This document shows positions 33,773 to 43,124 of a DNA stretch of 46,008 nucleotides, one piece after another. The position numbers and the translations under genes are program-made. The notes under the pieces are model-generated. The model ran no database searches. It was not told the DNA's origin and worked only from the letters and a program-made list of their open reading frames with translations. Each line of letters opens with the position of its first letter. The stretch's first letter is position 1. The stretch comes from Alphaproteobacteria bacterium (lineage in GTDB: Bacteria; Pseudomonadota; Alphaproteobacteria; Elsterales; Elsteraceae): NCBI GenBank assembly GCA_004292755.1, contig RDXE01000055.1:1-46008 (forward strand), in the 5' to 3' direction.

Positions 33773-35173
33773 TCATGCCTCCCCTTCATCGGACCAGTCG
33801 GCATCCCAGGGGGCTGGGCTGCGCACGGCTTGCCAAACGGGGTTGGCAATCGACAAATCCACCCGGTGAGCGAATTCGACAATGCCGTCGTACCCGGCAT
33901 AGGCGAAGTGGCGCTCCTGATTGACGTCAATCCAGGGGGCTTTGGCTTTCAGGGCGACGAATTGGCTGCGACCGCCGGACATCAGAATGTCGGCCTCGCC
34001 GGTGGACAGCATGCGGAACATTTCCTTGGCGGGGATGTCGTCCACCATGGCGTCGGAGCCGACTAGGTCGATCACCCGCTCCTTATCCTCTACCGTGGCT
34101 TTGCGGACGGAGGTTTTCACCACCTCCATGCCCAACTCCTGCACGGCTGAGACCATTGACCAGCTCTTGTGGCCGCCGGTGTAGACCAGGGCCTTCTTGC
34201 CCGTCAGGCGGGGCAGATACGGGCCAAGGCGCCGCCACGCGCGGGCAGCCCCCTCGGCTGTAACCGCCTCGGCGCGGGTCAGCAGGGCAGGGTCGGCGCC
34301 GCGCTCCACACACAGGCGGGCCATGGTCACAATGGCGTTGGTGGTGTCGGCGATGCCGTAAAAGCTGCCCTCAAACCAGGGGATGCCCCAGCGCTCTTCC
34401 ATGGTGCGGGCGACGTTGATCATCGCCTGGCTGCACACCATCATGTTGACGCGGGCCCGGTGGGCGCCTGCGACATCGCGATAGCGGGCATCGCCCGTGA
34501 TGCAGGCCTGGACGCGCAGGCCAATCGCCTCCAGCAGCGGCTTCACCTGCCACAACTCGCCAGCAAGGTTGTAGTCGCCGATGATGTTGATGTCCGCGTC
34601 GGTCGAAACCTCCGGCTCCATCGTGCCGATCACGTGCTTCAGCAGGGTTTCGCCGCCAAGCCGATTGCCCAGGTTCTTGGTGCCGACCATGCCGGGTGCA
34701 TTGACCGGGATCACCGGCGTGCCGAACTTCAGCGCCGCTGCCTTGCACACGGCTTCGACATCATCGCCAGCCAGGGCTGGCACACAGGTTTGATAGACAA
34801 AGACAGCAGCTGGGCTGTGTCGTTCAATCACTTGGCGAATGGCTTTGTAGAGTTTCTGTTCGCCGCCATGGATCACGTCCAGGTCGGTCAAGTCGGTGGT
34901 CACGCCCAAGCGATAGAGCTGGGGACCAGAGCTGAAGGCGTGGCGATTATCCCAGCCATTGCCTTCGCAGGCGATGGGTGCATGAACCAGATGGATGGCA
35001 TCAACAATGGGCTGAAGGGCGATCTTGGCGCCATCAAAGGCACAGCCGCCAGCAGCGGCACCGGGTGTCAGCGCCTTGACGCTGCACCCTTTCTTCTTTT
35101 CGGCGGCCGACTTGGCCCGATTGGTGGGGCAGGCCGGTTCTTCGAAAACAGAGGCAAGCGTGTCGGTCAGCAT
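33773..35173 (-). CDS. nifE: Nitrogenase cofactor scaffold subunit NifE
   Basis: 466 aa from the ATG at 35171-35173 (GGGGGA upstream); a TTG 18 bases earlier is less likely. GGCAFDGAKIALQPIVDAIHLVHAPIACEGNGWDNRH near residues 42-79 holds the cluster cysteines, and VFVYQTCVPALAGDDVEAVC the third. NifE lacks the alpha-subunit His that ligates FeMo-co in NifD. Sits after nifK across a gap with a strong hairpin; no own sigma-54 promoter was found there. Confidence 0.96.
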   Translation of the reverse strand: MLTDTLASVFEEPACPTNRAKSAAEKKKGCSVKALTPGAAAGGCAFDGAKIALQPIVDAIHLVHAPIACEGNGWDNRHAFSSGPQLYRLGVTTDLTDLDVIHGGEQKLYKAIRQVIERHSPAAVFVYQTCVPALAGDDVEAVCKAAALKFGTPVIPVNAPGMVGTKNLGNRLGGETLLKHVIGTMEPEVSTDADINIIGDYNLAGELWQVKPLLEAIGLRVQACITGDARYRDVAGAHRARVNMMVCSQAMINVARTMEERWGIPWFEGSFYGIADTTNAIVTMARLCVERGADPALLTRAEAVTAEGAARAWRRLGPYLPRLTGKKALVYTGGHKSWSMVSAVQELGMEVVKTSVRKATVEDKERVIDLVGSDAMVDDIPAKEMFRMLSTGEADILMSGGRSQFVALKAKAPWIDVNQERHFAYAGYDGIVEFAHRVDLSIANPVWQAVRSPAPWDADWSDEGEA

Positions 35174-35217
35174 GGCAGTCCCCCGACGCAATGCGGAACG
35201 AATGACGGACCAGCCGT

Positions 35218-35255
35218 GGCACCCCCCACCACCCAGACAAGTGGTGGGGGGTGCC
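35218..35255 (-). terminator. 15-bp perfect hairpin between nifK and nifE
   Basis: GGCACCCCCCACCAC (35218-35232) and GTGGTGGGGGGTGCC (35241-35255) are exact inverted repeats around an 8-nt loop. No T-run follows on the nif strand, so partial termination, RNA processing or 3'-end protection of nifHDK mRNA are all possible. Any of these would set NifEN below NifHDK. Confidence 0.75.
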
Positions 35256-35263
35256 GGGTCGGC

Positions 35264-36814
35264 TTAGCGGGTCAGGTCGTAGCTGATGTCCGTGACGCCG
35301 GGGATGATGGTGTTGGCGTCCAGGGCATCGAAGATCTTGTCCAGCAGCGCCACCAGCACGCGCAGGCCGCCTTGATAGCCGAAGGTCGGGAAGCGGTGGT
35401 GGTGATGACGGTCGAAGATCGGGAAGGTCAGGCGGATCAGCGGAATGCCGAGGTCGCGCTCCAGATACTTGCCGTAGCTGTTGCCGATCAGCAGTTCCGT
35501 CGGCTCGGTCGCGAGGATCGAGCGCAGCGCCCACAGGTCCTTGCCTTGCCACACCTGCGCTTGCGCGCCGAACGGCGAGGTGGCCAGCAGTTCCTTCATC
35601 TTGGCTTCCCAGGCCTTGGTGCCGTTGGTTGCCAGCACGTGGCGCGGCTCGGCCCCCAGCTCCAGCAGGAACTCGGTCATGCCATAGACGAAGTCAGGGT
35701 CGCCATAGATGGCAAAGGTGCGGCCATGCAGGTAGGCTTGGCTGTCTGCCATGGCGTCAACCAGACGACCACGCTCCAGCGTCAGCTGATCCGGGATGTC
35801 CTTGCCGGTGATCGCCGCCACCTTCATCAAGAAGCGGTCGGTTGCCGCCACACCCATCGGGTAGTGGAAGGCAGCCACGTCCTGACCTTTGCCAGCGATG
35901 TACTCCAGGGTCTTTTCCGTGCAGTACTGCTGCAGGGAAATCGTGCCCTGGGCGTGCAGCGCAGTCTTGGTCTGCTCGATGGTGGTGCCACCAGCATACA
36001 TGCGGAACTGACCATCGGATGGCGTGTCATAAACATCCGAGACGTCGGACAGCACGGTGTAGCTGACACCCATCAGGTCGAGCATCCGCTTCATCTCGCG
36101 GATGTTCGCTGGCGCGTAGCCGTCAAAGCCCGGGATGATATTGACGGAATGGCTCATCTGGTCGACGGGCTTACGCTCGTCGGTCTGCCAGAAGTGCTCG
36201 AGAATGCCCTTGATCGCCACGTCGTAGCCATTGACATGGCTGCCAACGAACGCCGGGGTGTGGGCGTAGGGCACGTGATAGTCTGCCGGGACCGACCCTT
36301 TTTCCTTCGCCGTCTTGATGAAGGAATTCAGGTCTTCACCGATGACTTCAGACATGCAGGTGGTCGAGACGGCGATCATCTCCGGCTTGTACAGCGCGTA
36401 GGTGTTGGCCAGACCATCCACCATGTTGTTCAGGCCGCCGAACACTGCAGCGTCTTCCGTCATCGAGGAGGAGACGGCCGACGACGGCTCCTTGAAATGG
36501 CGGGACAAGTGCGAGCGATAGTACGACACGCAGCCTTGCGAGCCATGGACGAACGGCATGGTGCCAGCGAACCCTTGGGCGGCGAACACCGCACCCAGTG
36601 GTTGGCAAGCCTTCATCGGGTTGACCGACAGCGCCTCGCGAGCCAGGTTCTTTTCGCGATAGTCCCAAGACTTGGTCCAATCGGCGACTTCCGTCACACG
36701 CTCATCGGTGTGACCGCACTCGAACGCGGCCTTCTTGGCCTTCAACATCTCACGATATTCCGGCTCGTGGAACAGCGTGACGTGATCCTTCACCTTTTCG
36801 GCGGACTGGGGCAT
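35264..36814 (-). CDS. nifK: Nitrogenase MoFe protein beta chain
   Basis: 516 aa from the ATG at 36812-36814. P-cluster cysteines are in [11 protein letters not shown] (Cys 70), [13 protein letters not shown] (Cys 95) and [13 protein letters not shown] (Cys 153), with the usual spacing, and the N-terminal extension ([20 protein letters not shown]) is present, as in Mo-nitrogenases of group I. Forms the alpha2-beta2 protein with NifD in the cytoplasm. It follows nifD by 77 bases. Confidence 0.98.
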   Translation of the reverse strand: MPQSAEKVKDHVTLFHEPEYREMLKAKKAAFECGHTDERVTEVADWTKSWDYREKNLAREALSVNPMKACQPLGAVFAAQGFAGTMPFVHGSQGCVSYYRSHLSRHFKEPSSAVSSSMTEDAAVFGGLNNMVDGLANTYALYKPEMIAVSTTCMSEVIGEDLNSFIKTAKEKGSVPADYHVPYAHTPAFVGSHVNGYDVAIKGILEHFWQTDERKPVDQMSHSVNIIPGFDGYAPANIREMKRMLDLMGVSYTVLSDVSDVYDTPSDGQFRMYAGGTTIEQTKTALHAQGTISLQQYCTEKTLEYIAGKGQDVAAFHYPMGVAATDRFLMKVAAITGKDIPDQLTLERGRLVDAMADSQAYLHGRTFAIYGDPDFVYGMTEFLLELGAEPRHVLATNGTKAWEAKMKELLATSPFGAQAQVWQGKDLWALRSILATEPTELLIGNSYGKYLERDLGIPLIRLTFPIFDRHHHHRFPTFGYQGGLRVLVALLDKIFDALDANTIIPGVTDISYDLTR

Positions 36815-36891
36815 GGGTCGTCTCCACGCGGCGGGGAAGCGCTTACCGCTCCACACCGCCGCTTCAGGGGAACTGGCGGGCTGCCTGGCTG

Positions 36892-38355
36892 TTACGCGGC
36901 CTTCTTCCAAGGCGCGTCAAAGCGGCTCCACACCGGGTTGTTGATGGCAAGGTCCATATCGCGTGCGAAGATCGCGAACCCGTCATAGCCGTGGTATGGA
37001 CCGGAGTAGTCCCACGAGTGCATCTGACGGAACGGGATGCCCATCTTCTGGATCGGATACTTCTCCTTGATGCCGGAGCCGACCAGATCGGGGCGCACGC
37101 CTTCGACGAACTTCTCCAGCTCATAGCCAGTGACGTCGTCGTAAATCAGCGTGCCTTCCTTCACGTAGTGACCAGTGCGCTGGTAGTCGTCAGCGTGGGC
37201 GAACTCGTAGCCCGTGCCGGCGATTTCCATGCCCAGATCGGTGTAGGCATTGACCACGTGCCGCGGACGCAGGCCGCCGACATACAGCATCACGGTCTTG
37301 CCTTGCAGCCGTGGCTTGTACTTCTCGATCACTGCATCGACCAGACCTTGGTATTTCGCGATCACAGCCTCAGTCTTTTCGACAATCGTCTTGTCGAAAT
37401 GAGCCGCAATGGCGCGCAGCGACTTGGCGATCTGGGTCGGGCCGAAGAAGTTGTACTCCACCCATGGAATCGAGTACTTCTCTTCCATGTGACGGCAGAT
37501 GTAGTTCATCGACCGGTAGCAGTGGATCAGGTTCAGCTTGGCCTTCGGCGCGCGCTCCATCTCGGCCAGGGTCGCGTCACCCGACCAGGCACCGATCACG
37601 CGCAGGCCCATTTCTTCCAGCAGAATGCGGGAGGACCAGGCATCGCCACCGATGTTGTAGTCGCCAATCAGGTTGACGTCGTAGGGGGTGCTCTCCCACT
37701 CGATCTCCTTCTTGTCGAACACATAGTCCCGGATCGCGTCGTTCGCGATGTGGTGACCAAGCGACTGGGAGACACCGCGGAAGCCTTCGCAGCGCACCGG
37801 CACGATGGTGGTGTTGTGCTCCTTGGCCTTCTTCTTCGACACCGCCTCGATGTCGTCGCCGATCAGGCCGATTGGGCACTCAGACTGCACCGAGATGCCG
37901 TTCGCCAACGGGAACAGCTCTTGGATTTCGTCGATGATCTTTTCCAGCTTCTTGTCGCCACCGAACACGATGTCCTTTTCTTGGAAATCGGAGGTGAACT
38001 GCATGGTGACGAAGCTGTCGCCACCGGTCTTGCCGATGTAGTAGTTGCGGCGTTGCGACCAGGAGTAGTGACCGCAGCCAACCGGACCGTGGCTGATGTG
38101 GACCATGTCCTTGATCGGACCCCACACCACGCCCTTGGAACCGGCGTAAGCACAGCCACGGATGGTCATCACACCGGGAACCGACTTCACGTTCGACTTG
38201 ACGTCGCAGGCGGTGCCTTCGCTGTCATTCTCGTCCGCTTCGGCCACGTTCAGGTGCTTGGCGCGCCGCTTCTTGGCCTTGTCTGGGTAGGCGGCCAAAA
38301 CCTCTTCAATCAGTTTGCGATGCCGTTCGGCATCAGCCTTGAAATCGCCGTCCAT
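36892..38355 (-). CDS. nifD: Nitrogenase MoFe protein alpha chain
   Basis: 487 aa from the ATG at 38353-38355, preceded by AAGGAGTG. P-cluster ligands: Cys 68 (IRGCAYAG), Cys 94 ([10 protein letters not shown]) and Cys 160 ([12 protein letters not shown]). FeMo-cofactor ligands: Cys 279 ([19 protein letters not shown]) and His 446 ([16 protein letters not shown]). Val and Arg residues around the cofactor look normal, and the protein is the molybdenum type, not VnfD or AnfD. Catalyses N2 reduction with NifK and NifH. Confidence 0.98.
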   Translation of the reverse strand: MDGDFKADAERHRKLIEEVLAAYPDKAKKRRAKHLNVAEADENDSEGTACDVKSNVKSVPGVMTIRGCAYAGSKGVVWGPIKDMVHISHGPVGCGHYSWSQRRNYYIGKTGGDSFVTMQFTSDFQEKDIVFGGDKKLEKIIDEIQELFPLANGISVQSECPIGLIGDDIEAVSKKKAKEHNTTIVPVRCEGFRGVSQSLGHHIANDAIRDYVFDKKEIEWESTPYDVNLIGDYNIGGDAWSSRILLEEMGLRVIGAWSGDATLAEMERAPKAKLNLIHCYRSMNYICRHMEEKYSIPWVEYNFFGPTQIAKSLRAIAAHFDKTIVEKTEAVIAKYQGLVDAVIEKYKPRLQGKTVMLYVGGLRPRHVVNAYTDLGMEIAGTGYEFAHADDYQRTGHYVKEGTLIYDDVTGYELEKFVEGVRPDLVGSGIKEKYPIQKMGIPFRQMHSWDYSGPYHGYDGFAIFARDMDLAINNPVWSRFDAPWKKAA

Positions 38356-38402
38356 GGGACACTCCTTGGGAGGGGCGGAAGGAGGGGGGCGGAAGGGGAA
38401 AG

Positions 38403-38426
38403 GCGGGGCGGCCAAAGCCGCCCCGC
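38403..38426 (-). other. Hairpin between nifH and nifD
   Basis: GCGGGGCGGC (38403-38412) and GCCGCCCCGC (38417-38426) form a perfect 10-bp stem around a 4-nt loop, 10 bases after the nifH stop. Hairpins at this place in other diazotrophs stabilise the nifH mRNA end and help raise NifH over NifDK; that role here is inference. Confidence 0.7.
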
Positions 38427-38435
38427 ATCGGCGGG

Positions 38436-39398
<963 letters not shown>

Positions 39399-39403
39399 TT
39401 AGG

Positions 39404-39418
39404 GCAAGCGCCGTGCCA
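39404..39418 (-). promoter_or_regulatory. Sigma-54 (RpoN) promoter of nifH
   Basis: The minus strand reads TGGCACGGCGCTTGC: TGGCAC (-24) and TTGC (-12) with the fixed 5-base spacer, matching the consensus exactly. It implies a start near 39393 and a leader of about 70 nt before nifH. Confidence 0.9.
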
Positions 39419-39459
39419 ACTCTGGCGCGGCTCTGCGAGACAGCCAGAAAACCGATACA

Positions 39460-39472
39460 AAACAACGTGATA
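39460..39472 (-). promoter_or_regulatory. Possible IHF site in nifH upstream region
   Basis: The minus strand reads TATCACGTTGTTT, which differs at two positions from the IHF consensus (WATCAA-N4-TTR), in the AT-rich part between promoter and NifA sites, where IHF would bend the DNA. Weak evidence. Confidence 0.35.
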
Positions 39473-39510
39473 GGTCAGATGCCGCAGGGGGTTTCGCACG
39501 GCGTCCGCCC

Positions 39511-39526
39511 TGTCCCAAACCCGACA
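39511..39526. promoter_or_regulatory. NifA upstream activator site, proximal
   Basis: TGT-N10-ACA exact match (TGTCCCAAACCCGACA), about 125 bp upstream of the expected nifH start, in the usual window for NifA. Confidence 0.8.
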
Positions 39527-39552
39527 AACCCCCGACACCCACCCGACATGAC

Positions 39553-39568
39553 TGTTCGGAGCAGAACA
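39553..39568. promoter_or_regulatory. NifA upstream activator site, distal
   Basis: A second exact TGT-N10-ACA (TGTTCGGAGCAGAACA), 42 bp from the proximal one, which is close to four helical turns, so both would lie on one DNA face. It overlaps a small dyad (CAGAAC-agc-GTTCTG, 39562-39576). Confidence 0.75.
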
Positions 39569-39604
39569 GCGTTCTGTCAGACAGGCCTAGTCCTGCCCAT
39601 CATT

Positions 39605-39762
39605 TGTGTGAGACGACACCGGATTTGTCCGCGGCGGGCGAGGCGGGATATTCGGGGATTTTGTGAGACATACCGGGATGTTAGCGCAGCGGAACGGGGG
39701 TAGAGCGGACAAAAGGCCAGTGGTCGGAAATCGGACACCAACGACACGCTTTTGTCCAACGG
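39605..39762. repeat. Putative transposase-binding repeats at the phage left end
   Basis: Three related blocks: TGTGAGACGACACCGG at 39607-39622 followed by TTTGTCC (39624-39630); TGTGAGACATACCGGG at 39662-39677; and ACGACAC (39741-39747) with TTTGTCC (39751-39757). GCGGACAAA at 39705-39713 is the inverse of 39624-39632. Multiple unevenly spaced end repeats are typical of Mu-type L1-L3 sites. Confidence 0.65.
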
Positions 39763-39781
39763 CGCCAAAACCCCACAAAAG

Positions 39782-40174
39782 CTACCCGGCTTGAGCCTGC
39801 TTGATCGCGAAGCGAACGAGGGCGGGTATCTCGGAGGGCGATGCAGCGGAGGCCATGATTTGCTCGTAAGCTTTCAGCGCCGCCGCTGCGGGATCCGGCG
39901 CGTTTGCCATACCAGCGTGGAGTTCGAGGAGGACTGCTGGCTCGGCCACCACCGGGCCGCGTTGCGGCCCCTCGCCCGTCATCAGCCAGTGCAGCGATAC
40001 ACCGGACAGCTCGGCAACGCGTGCAACGAAGAGGGCACCTGGCTCGGCTTCCGCGGCGCGGTAGCGCCGGAGCGTCTGGCGGTTCACCGCGAGTTCTATG
40101 GCAGCGAGCCGTTCAGACGGCCAGTGGTGCAGCGCCAAATCTAACCGCGCCGCCAGCGCGCGCAGCTCAATCAT
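39782..40174 (-). CDS. Mu-like phage repressor (c-type), HTH protein
   Basis: 130 aa from the ATG at 40172-40174, which has GGGGGAG upstream. The N-terminal part is a helix-turn-helix (LAAIELAVNRQTLRRYRAAEAEPGALFVARVAELSGVSLHWLMTGEGP, residues about 19-66), the same layout as XRE-type repressors of transposable phages. The rest is Ala-rich and helical, likely for oligomerisation. It is divergent from the Ner-like gene, as c is from ner in Mu, and is read towards nifH. Expected to hold the phage silent. Confidence 0.75.
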   Translation of the reverse strand: MIELRALAARLDLALHHWPSERLAAIELAVNRQTLRRYRAAEAEPGALFVARVAELSGVSLHWLMTGEGPQRGPVVAEPAVLLELHAGMANAPDPAAAALKAYEQIMASAASPSEIPALVRFAIKQAQAG

Positions 40175-40266
40175 ATTGCTCCCCCAGTGGCATTGTTTTC
40201 CCAGTTGCCAAACCCCAGAATTGGTATAAAAATGGTGCCAGAACACAATAAACCGTGGTTGGAAAA
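40175..40266. promoter_or_regulatory. Divergent operator/promoter region of the phage
   Basis: 92 bp between the repressor and Ner-like genes, AT-richer than the surroundings. It holds TGGCA (40188-40192), TTGCCA (40205-40210) and GGTGCCA (40234-40240), which are mutually inverted, and an AT-rich -10 candidate (TATAAAAAT from 40225) for the early operon. The minus strand has TATACC-like sequence for the repressor. Likely binding sites for both regulators; not proven. Confidence 0.55.
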
Positions 40267-40581
40267 ATGTCTCGGCAGCCACCGCAATGGGACCGATACA
40301 GCATCATCGCCGAGCTGGGGCGGCGAGGCCTCACGCTCAGCGGTGTCGCGGAACAGGCTGGTTTGAAGCCGCGCACGTGCTCGCTGGCGCTCACGCATTC
40401 GACGCCAAAAGGCGAGCGAGCCTTGGCCGATGCGTTGCAGGTAGCCCTTCATGAACTCTTCCCGGATCGCTGGAGCGAGAGCGGTCAACGTCTGCTGCGG
40501 CGCGGTCGACCAAGAGGCCAAAAGCATAGCCATTCGCGCCAGAAGTGCACCTTAACCACAGTTAATCGGATCGCATCATGA
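40267..40581 (+). CDS. Ner/Nlp-family phage regulator
   Basis: 104 aa from the ATG at 40267 (a GTG 12 bases earlier is possible). WDRYSIIAELGRRGLTLSGVAEQAGLKPRTCSLALTHSTPKGERALADALQVALHELFPDRW is the Ner/SfsB (Nlp) helix-turn-helix, residues about 8-70. The C-terminal 30 residues are basic and extend beyond Ner of Mu. In Mu, Ner represses early and repressor transcription. It overlaps the transposase gene by 4 bases (ATGA). Confidence 0.88.
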   Translation: MSRQPPQWDRYSIIAELGRRGLTLSGVAEQAGLKPRTCSLALTHSTPKGERALADALQVALHELFPDRWSESGQRLLRRGRPRGQKHSHSRQKCTLTTVNRIAS

Positions 40582-42311
40582 TCCGGAGGGTGGCTTACAC
40601 GGGGGCCAGGCACCCCAGTCTGCCTGCTCTCGCTGGATCGAAAAATAACCCGCTCGCCGTCCGTGAAGCGCGCGAAGTGATCCTGGCACTCATTGACACC
40701 ATGGCCCTTGAGCAGGGGCCGGTTGCGGCGCGCCAAGCATTTGTGGCGGCGGCGCAGTCTGGCAGACTGCCATCTGACACGCTGGCGACCCTGGCAAAAG
40801 CCAACGCCAAGCCCAGCTCGTCGCGCACAGTGTCGGAGCGCACGTTGCTCCGCTGGCAACAGGCGCGGGAAGCAGCAGCACTCGCGCCGCGCCCGACCCC
40901 GCAGCAGCCGGTGCCAGTTTGGCTCGACGACATCCTCGCCGAGTATCAAGTCCCCACGAAACCATCGCTGGCAGACGCCTACGCTGCCTGCGCGCGGCGG
41001 GGTGTGGTCCTGCCGAGCCTGCGGACGGTGCAGCGCGAAGTGGCACAGCTCGGAGAGTTGGCGCGCAATCGCGGACGCATGGGCCAGCGCGAACTGCGGC
41101 GGCTGAAAGCCTTCCGCAAGCGCACGTTCGAGGACCTGCTGCCTCTCGACGTGGTCAGCGCCGACGGTCACAGGTTCCAGGCAGAAGTGGCGCACCTTAT
41201 CCACGGCAAGGCGTGCCGACCAGAGCTCACGGCGGTGATCGACGTCGCCACACGCCGCGTGCTGGGTTGGTCAGTCGCGCTTGATGAAGCCGCGTCGGCT
41301 GTTCGCGATGCGCTTGTCCAGGCAGTTAAACACGGTGTGCCCGCGATCTGGTACACCGACAACGGCCCGGGCTACGTGGCGGCCGAAACGCTCGCGACCC
41401 TCAGTCGCCTGGGTACTACCGCGACCAACTCAATCGCCTACAACGCTCAAGCGCGCGGCGTGGTGGAGCGGCTGAACGCCACCCTGTGGATACCGCTCGC
41501 CCGGCGCTTCGCCACCTTCCAAGGTGATGAGATGGATCGCGAGGCGCGCCAGCGGGCCTTCCGTCTGACACGGCAAGACGCGAGCCGCCTGATGCCATGG
41601 CAGAGCTTCTGCACAGTGGTCGCGGACGCCGTCGCCACCTACAACGCGCGCCCACACAGTGCGCTGGGTCATCGCTCGCCAGATCAGGTGTGGGCAAGCT
41701 TTTGCCAGAACGGCTGGGAGCCGCTGCTGCTCACCGAGGCCGAGCTGGTCGACCTTGGGCGGCCCAGCGCCCGCCGCGTGGTGAACCGAGCGACCATCGC
41801 GCTACACGGCCACACCTATCACTCGCTCGAGTTGGAGCGTCTGGATCTGCACGGACGTGAAGTCGATGTGCGGTTTGACCCAATCGACCCCGAGCAAGTC
41901 TGGGTGTTCGATGATCAAGGTCACTTCCTAACACTCGCGCATCGAGATGCGCACGCAAGGCCGTACTTTCCAGCGTCTTTCGTGCAGCAGGCACAGGAAA
42001 GGCGGGCACAGGGAAAGGTTAAGCGTCTGCGCACGAAGGTAGACAAAGCTCTATCCGAGTTATCACCGCCAACAATTACGGCTGAAGCCACCAACGTTAC
42101 ATCGCTCGCCTTGGCGCCAGCTGAGCTCTCAGACGCCGAAAAGCAAAACCAACGCTGGGCAGAGGCGCAGGCAATCCAGGCCGCAATGGATCGTGGTGAG
42201 GCTGTGAGTGACGCGGATCGGCTGTGGCTGGGGCGTTTACAGGGGGTGGCTTGGTACCGCGCGCGGATGCGGCTCGAGCTGGAGCGCGGCGCGCTGCGCG
42301 CACACGAGTAG
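40578..42311 (+). CDS. Mu-type DDE transposase
   Basis: 577 aa. Residues about 1-180 hold DNA-binding helices; the RNase H-like core follows with catalytic Asp 196 (VVSADGHRF), Asp 261 (WYTDNGPGY) and Glu 297 (GVVERLN), a spacing of 35 residues between the last two. The DNA-binding beta-barrel (about 395-450) and a charged helical tail that contacts the MuB-like ATPase complete the Mu A layout. Catalyses phage-end cleavage and strand transfer. All catalytic residues are present, so it may be active. Acts on the end repeats near 39605. Confidence 0.95.
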   Translation: MIRRVAYTGARHPSLPALAGSKNNPLAVREAREVILALIDTMALEQGPVAARQAFVAAAQSGRLPSDTLATLAKANAKPSSSRTVSERTLLRWQQAREAAALAPRPTPQQPVPVWLDDILAEYQVPTKPSLADAYAACARRGVVLPSLRTVQREVAQLGELARNRGRMGQRELRRLKAFRKRTFEDLLPLDVVSADGHRFQAEVAHLIHGKACRPELTAVIDVATRRVLGWSVALDEAASAVRDALVQAVKHGVPAIWYTDNGPGYVAAETLATLSRLGTTATNSIAYNAQARGVVERLNATLWIPLARRFATFQGDEMDREARQRAFRLTRQDASRLMPWQSFCTVVADAVATYNARPHSALGHRSPDQVWASFCQNGWEPLLLTEAELVDLGRPSARRVVNRATIALHGHTYHSLELERLDLHGREVDVRFDPIDPEQVWVFDDQGHFLTLAHRDAHARPYFPASFVQQAQERRAQGKVKRLRTKVDKALSELSPPTITAEATNVTSLALAPAELSDAEKQNQRWAEAQAIQAAMDRGEAVSDADRLWLGRLQGVAWYRARMRLELERGALRAHE

Positions 42312-42365
42312 GGCCGCCTGTTGGCGCAGGCGGCCCCGAAACAACTCAACGATGATGGTGTTCAG

Positions 42366-43124
42366 ATGACACAACTTGATGACCGGCACAAGGCACAAAT
42401 CGCTGACCTGACCAACGTGAAGCTCGGCCTTGCAGTGGCGGAGCGTATCGTGCGGCGGAAGCCGACCCTACCGGGCTTGGGCGTGCTGCACGGCCCCCCA
42501 GGTTACGGCAAGAGCAGCGCCTGTTCGCGCATCGGCGCGATGTTTCAAACCGCTTATTTGTCAGTAAAACCACTGTGGACGATCAATGGATTTCTAGGCG
42601 CATTATGCGCGGAACTCTGCGTGCGAGCCCCGAACAGCAAGGATGGACGGTTCGAGGCAGCGAAAGAAGCTCTGTTGTCTGGCCCTAATCTGCTGATGCT
42701 CGATGAGGCTGATCATCTCTGCCATGGCAAGATGCCAGTCATTGAGTTTGTTCGTACACTGAGTGACGAAACCGGCATCGCAATACTGCTGGTCGGCGAA
42801 GAAACACTGCCCGATCTTCTGCGCCGCTGCAGTGGCCGCACGTACAGCCGCGTGTTGCAGTGGCAACCGGCTCAACCCTGCACAGTAGAGGACGCGCGAG
42901 CACTTGCTGCGCTATACTGCCCTGCTCTCACGCTGGCGGATGACCTGATCAGCGAGATTGTCGCCAAAACCCACGGCGTCACCCGCCTTGTCGCGGTGAA
43001 CCTGGACACCATCGGCGAGACAGCGGCGACGGAACGCTGGGACCGGGTCGATTTGCGCAAGTGGGGTGCAGCCAAGATCATGACCGGCGCAGCCCCTGCC
43101 GCGCGGCGGGCGGTGCGAGCATGA
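42366..43124 (+). CDS. MuB-like AAA ATPase, target-site protein
   Basis: 252 aa from the ATG at 42366; the frame extends 45 bases further upstream. Walker A GVLHGPPGYGKSSACSRIG near residues 38-56, Walker B NLLMLDEADHLC near 110-121, sensor region IAILLVGEETLPDLLRRCSGR. The same family as MuB and the TniB/TnsC ATPases that select target DNA and stimulate the transposase. It lacks the N-terminal DNA-binding HTH of MuB, being shorter, as in many Mu-like phages. The stop overlaps the next gene by 4 bases. Confidence 0.9.
   Translation: MTQLDDRHKAQIADLTNVKLGLAVAERIVRRKPTLPGLGVLHGPPGYGKSSACSRIGAMFQTAYLSVKPLWTINGFLGALCAELCVRAPNSKDGRFEAAKEALLSGPNLLMLDEADHLCHGKMPVIEFVRTLSDETGIAILLVGEETLPDLLRRCSGRTYSRVLQWQPAQPCTVEDARALAALYCPALTLADDLISEIVAKTHGVTRLVAVNLDTIGETAATERWDRVDLRKWGAAKIMTGAAPAARRAVRA

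Noticed and set aside
35174-35263. Separate sigma-54 promoter for nifE
   Set aside because: No TGGCAC-N5-TTGC match on the nif strand in the gap.
34169-36988. Very long plus-strand frame (939 codons)
   Set aside because: Exactly antisense to nifE and nifK, His/Gln/Arg-rich and without motifs. It is a shadow from GC-rich codon use.
39605-39620. A third NifA site
   Set aside because: TGT-N10-ACC differs from the consensus and coincides with the first phage end repeat; more likely phage sequence.
40578-43124. Stand-alone IS or Tn7/Tn5053-like transposon
   Set aside because: The c/Ner-like divergent regulators and the DUF3164 gene point to a Mu-like phage; no tnsA or resolvase gene is seen.
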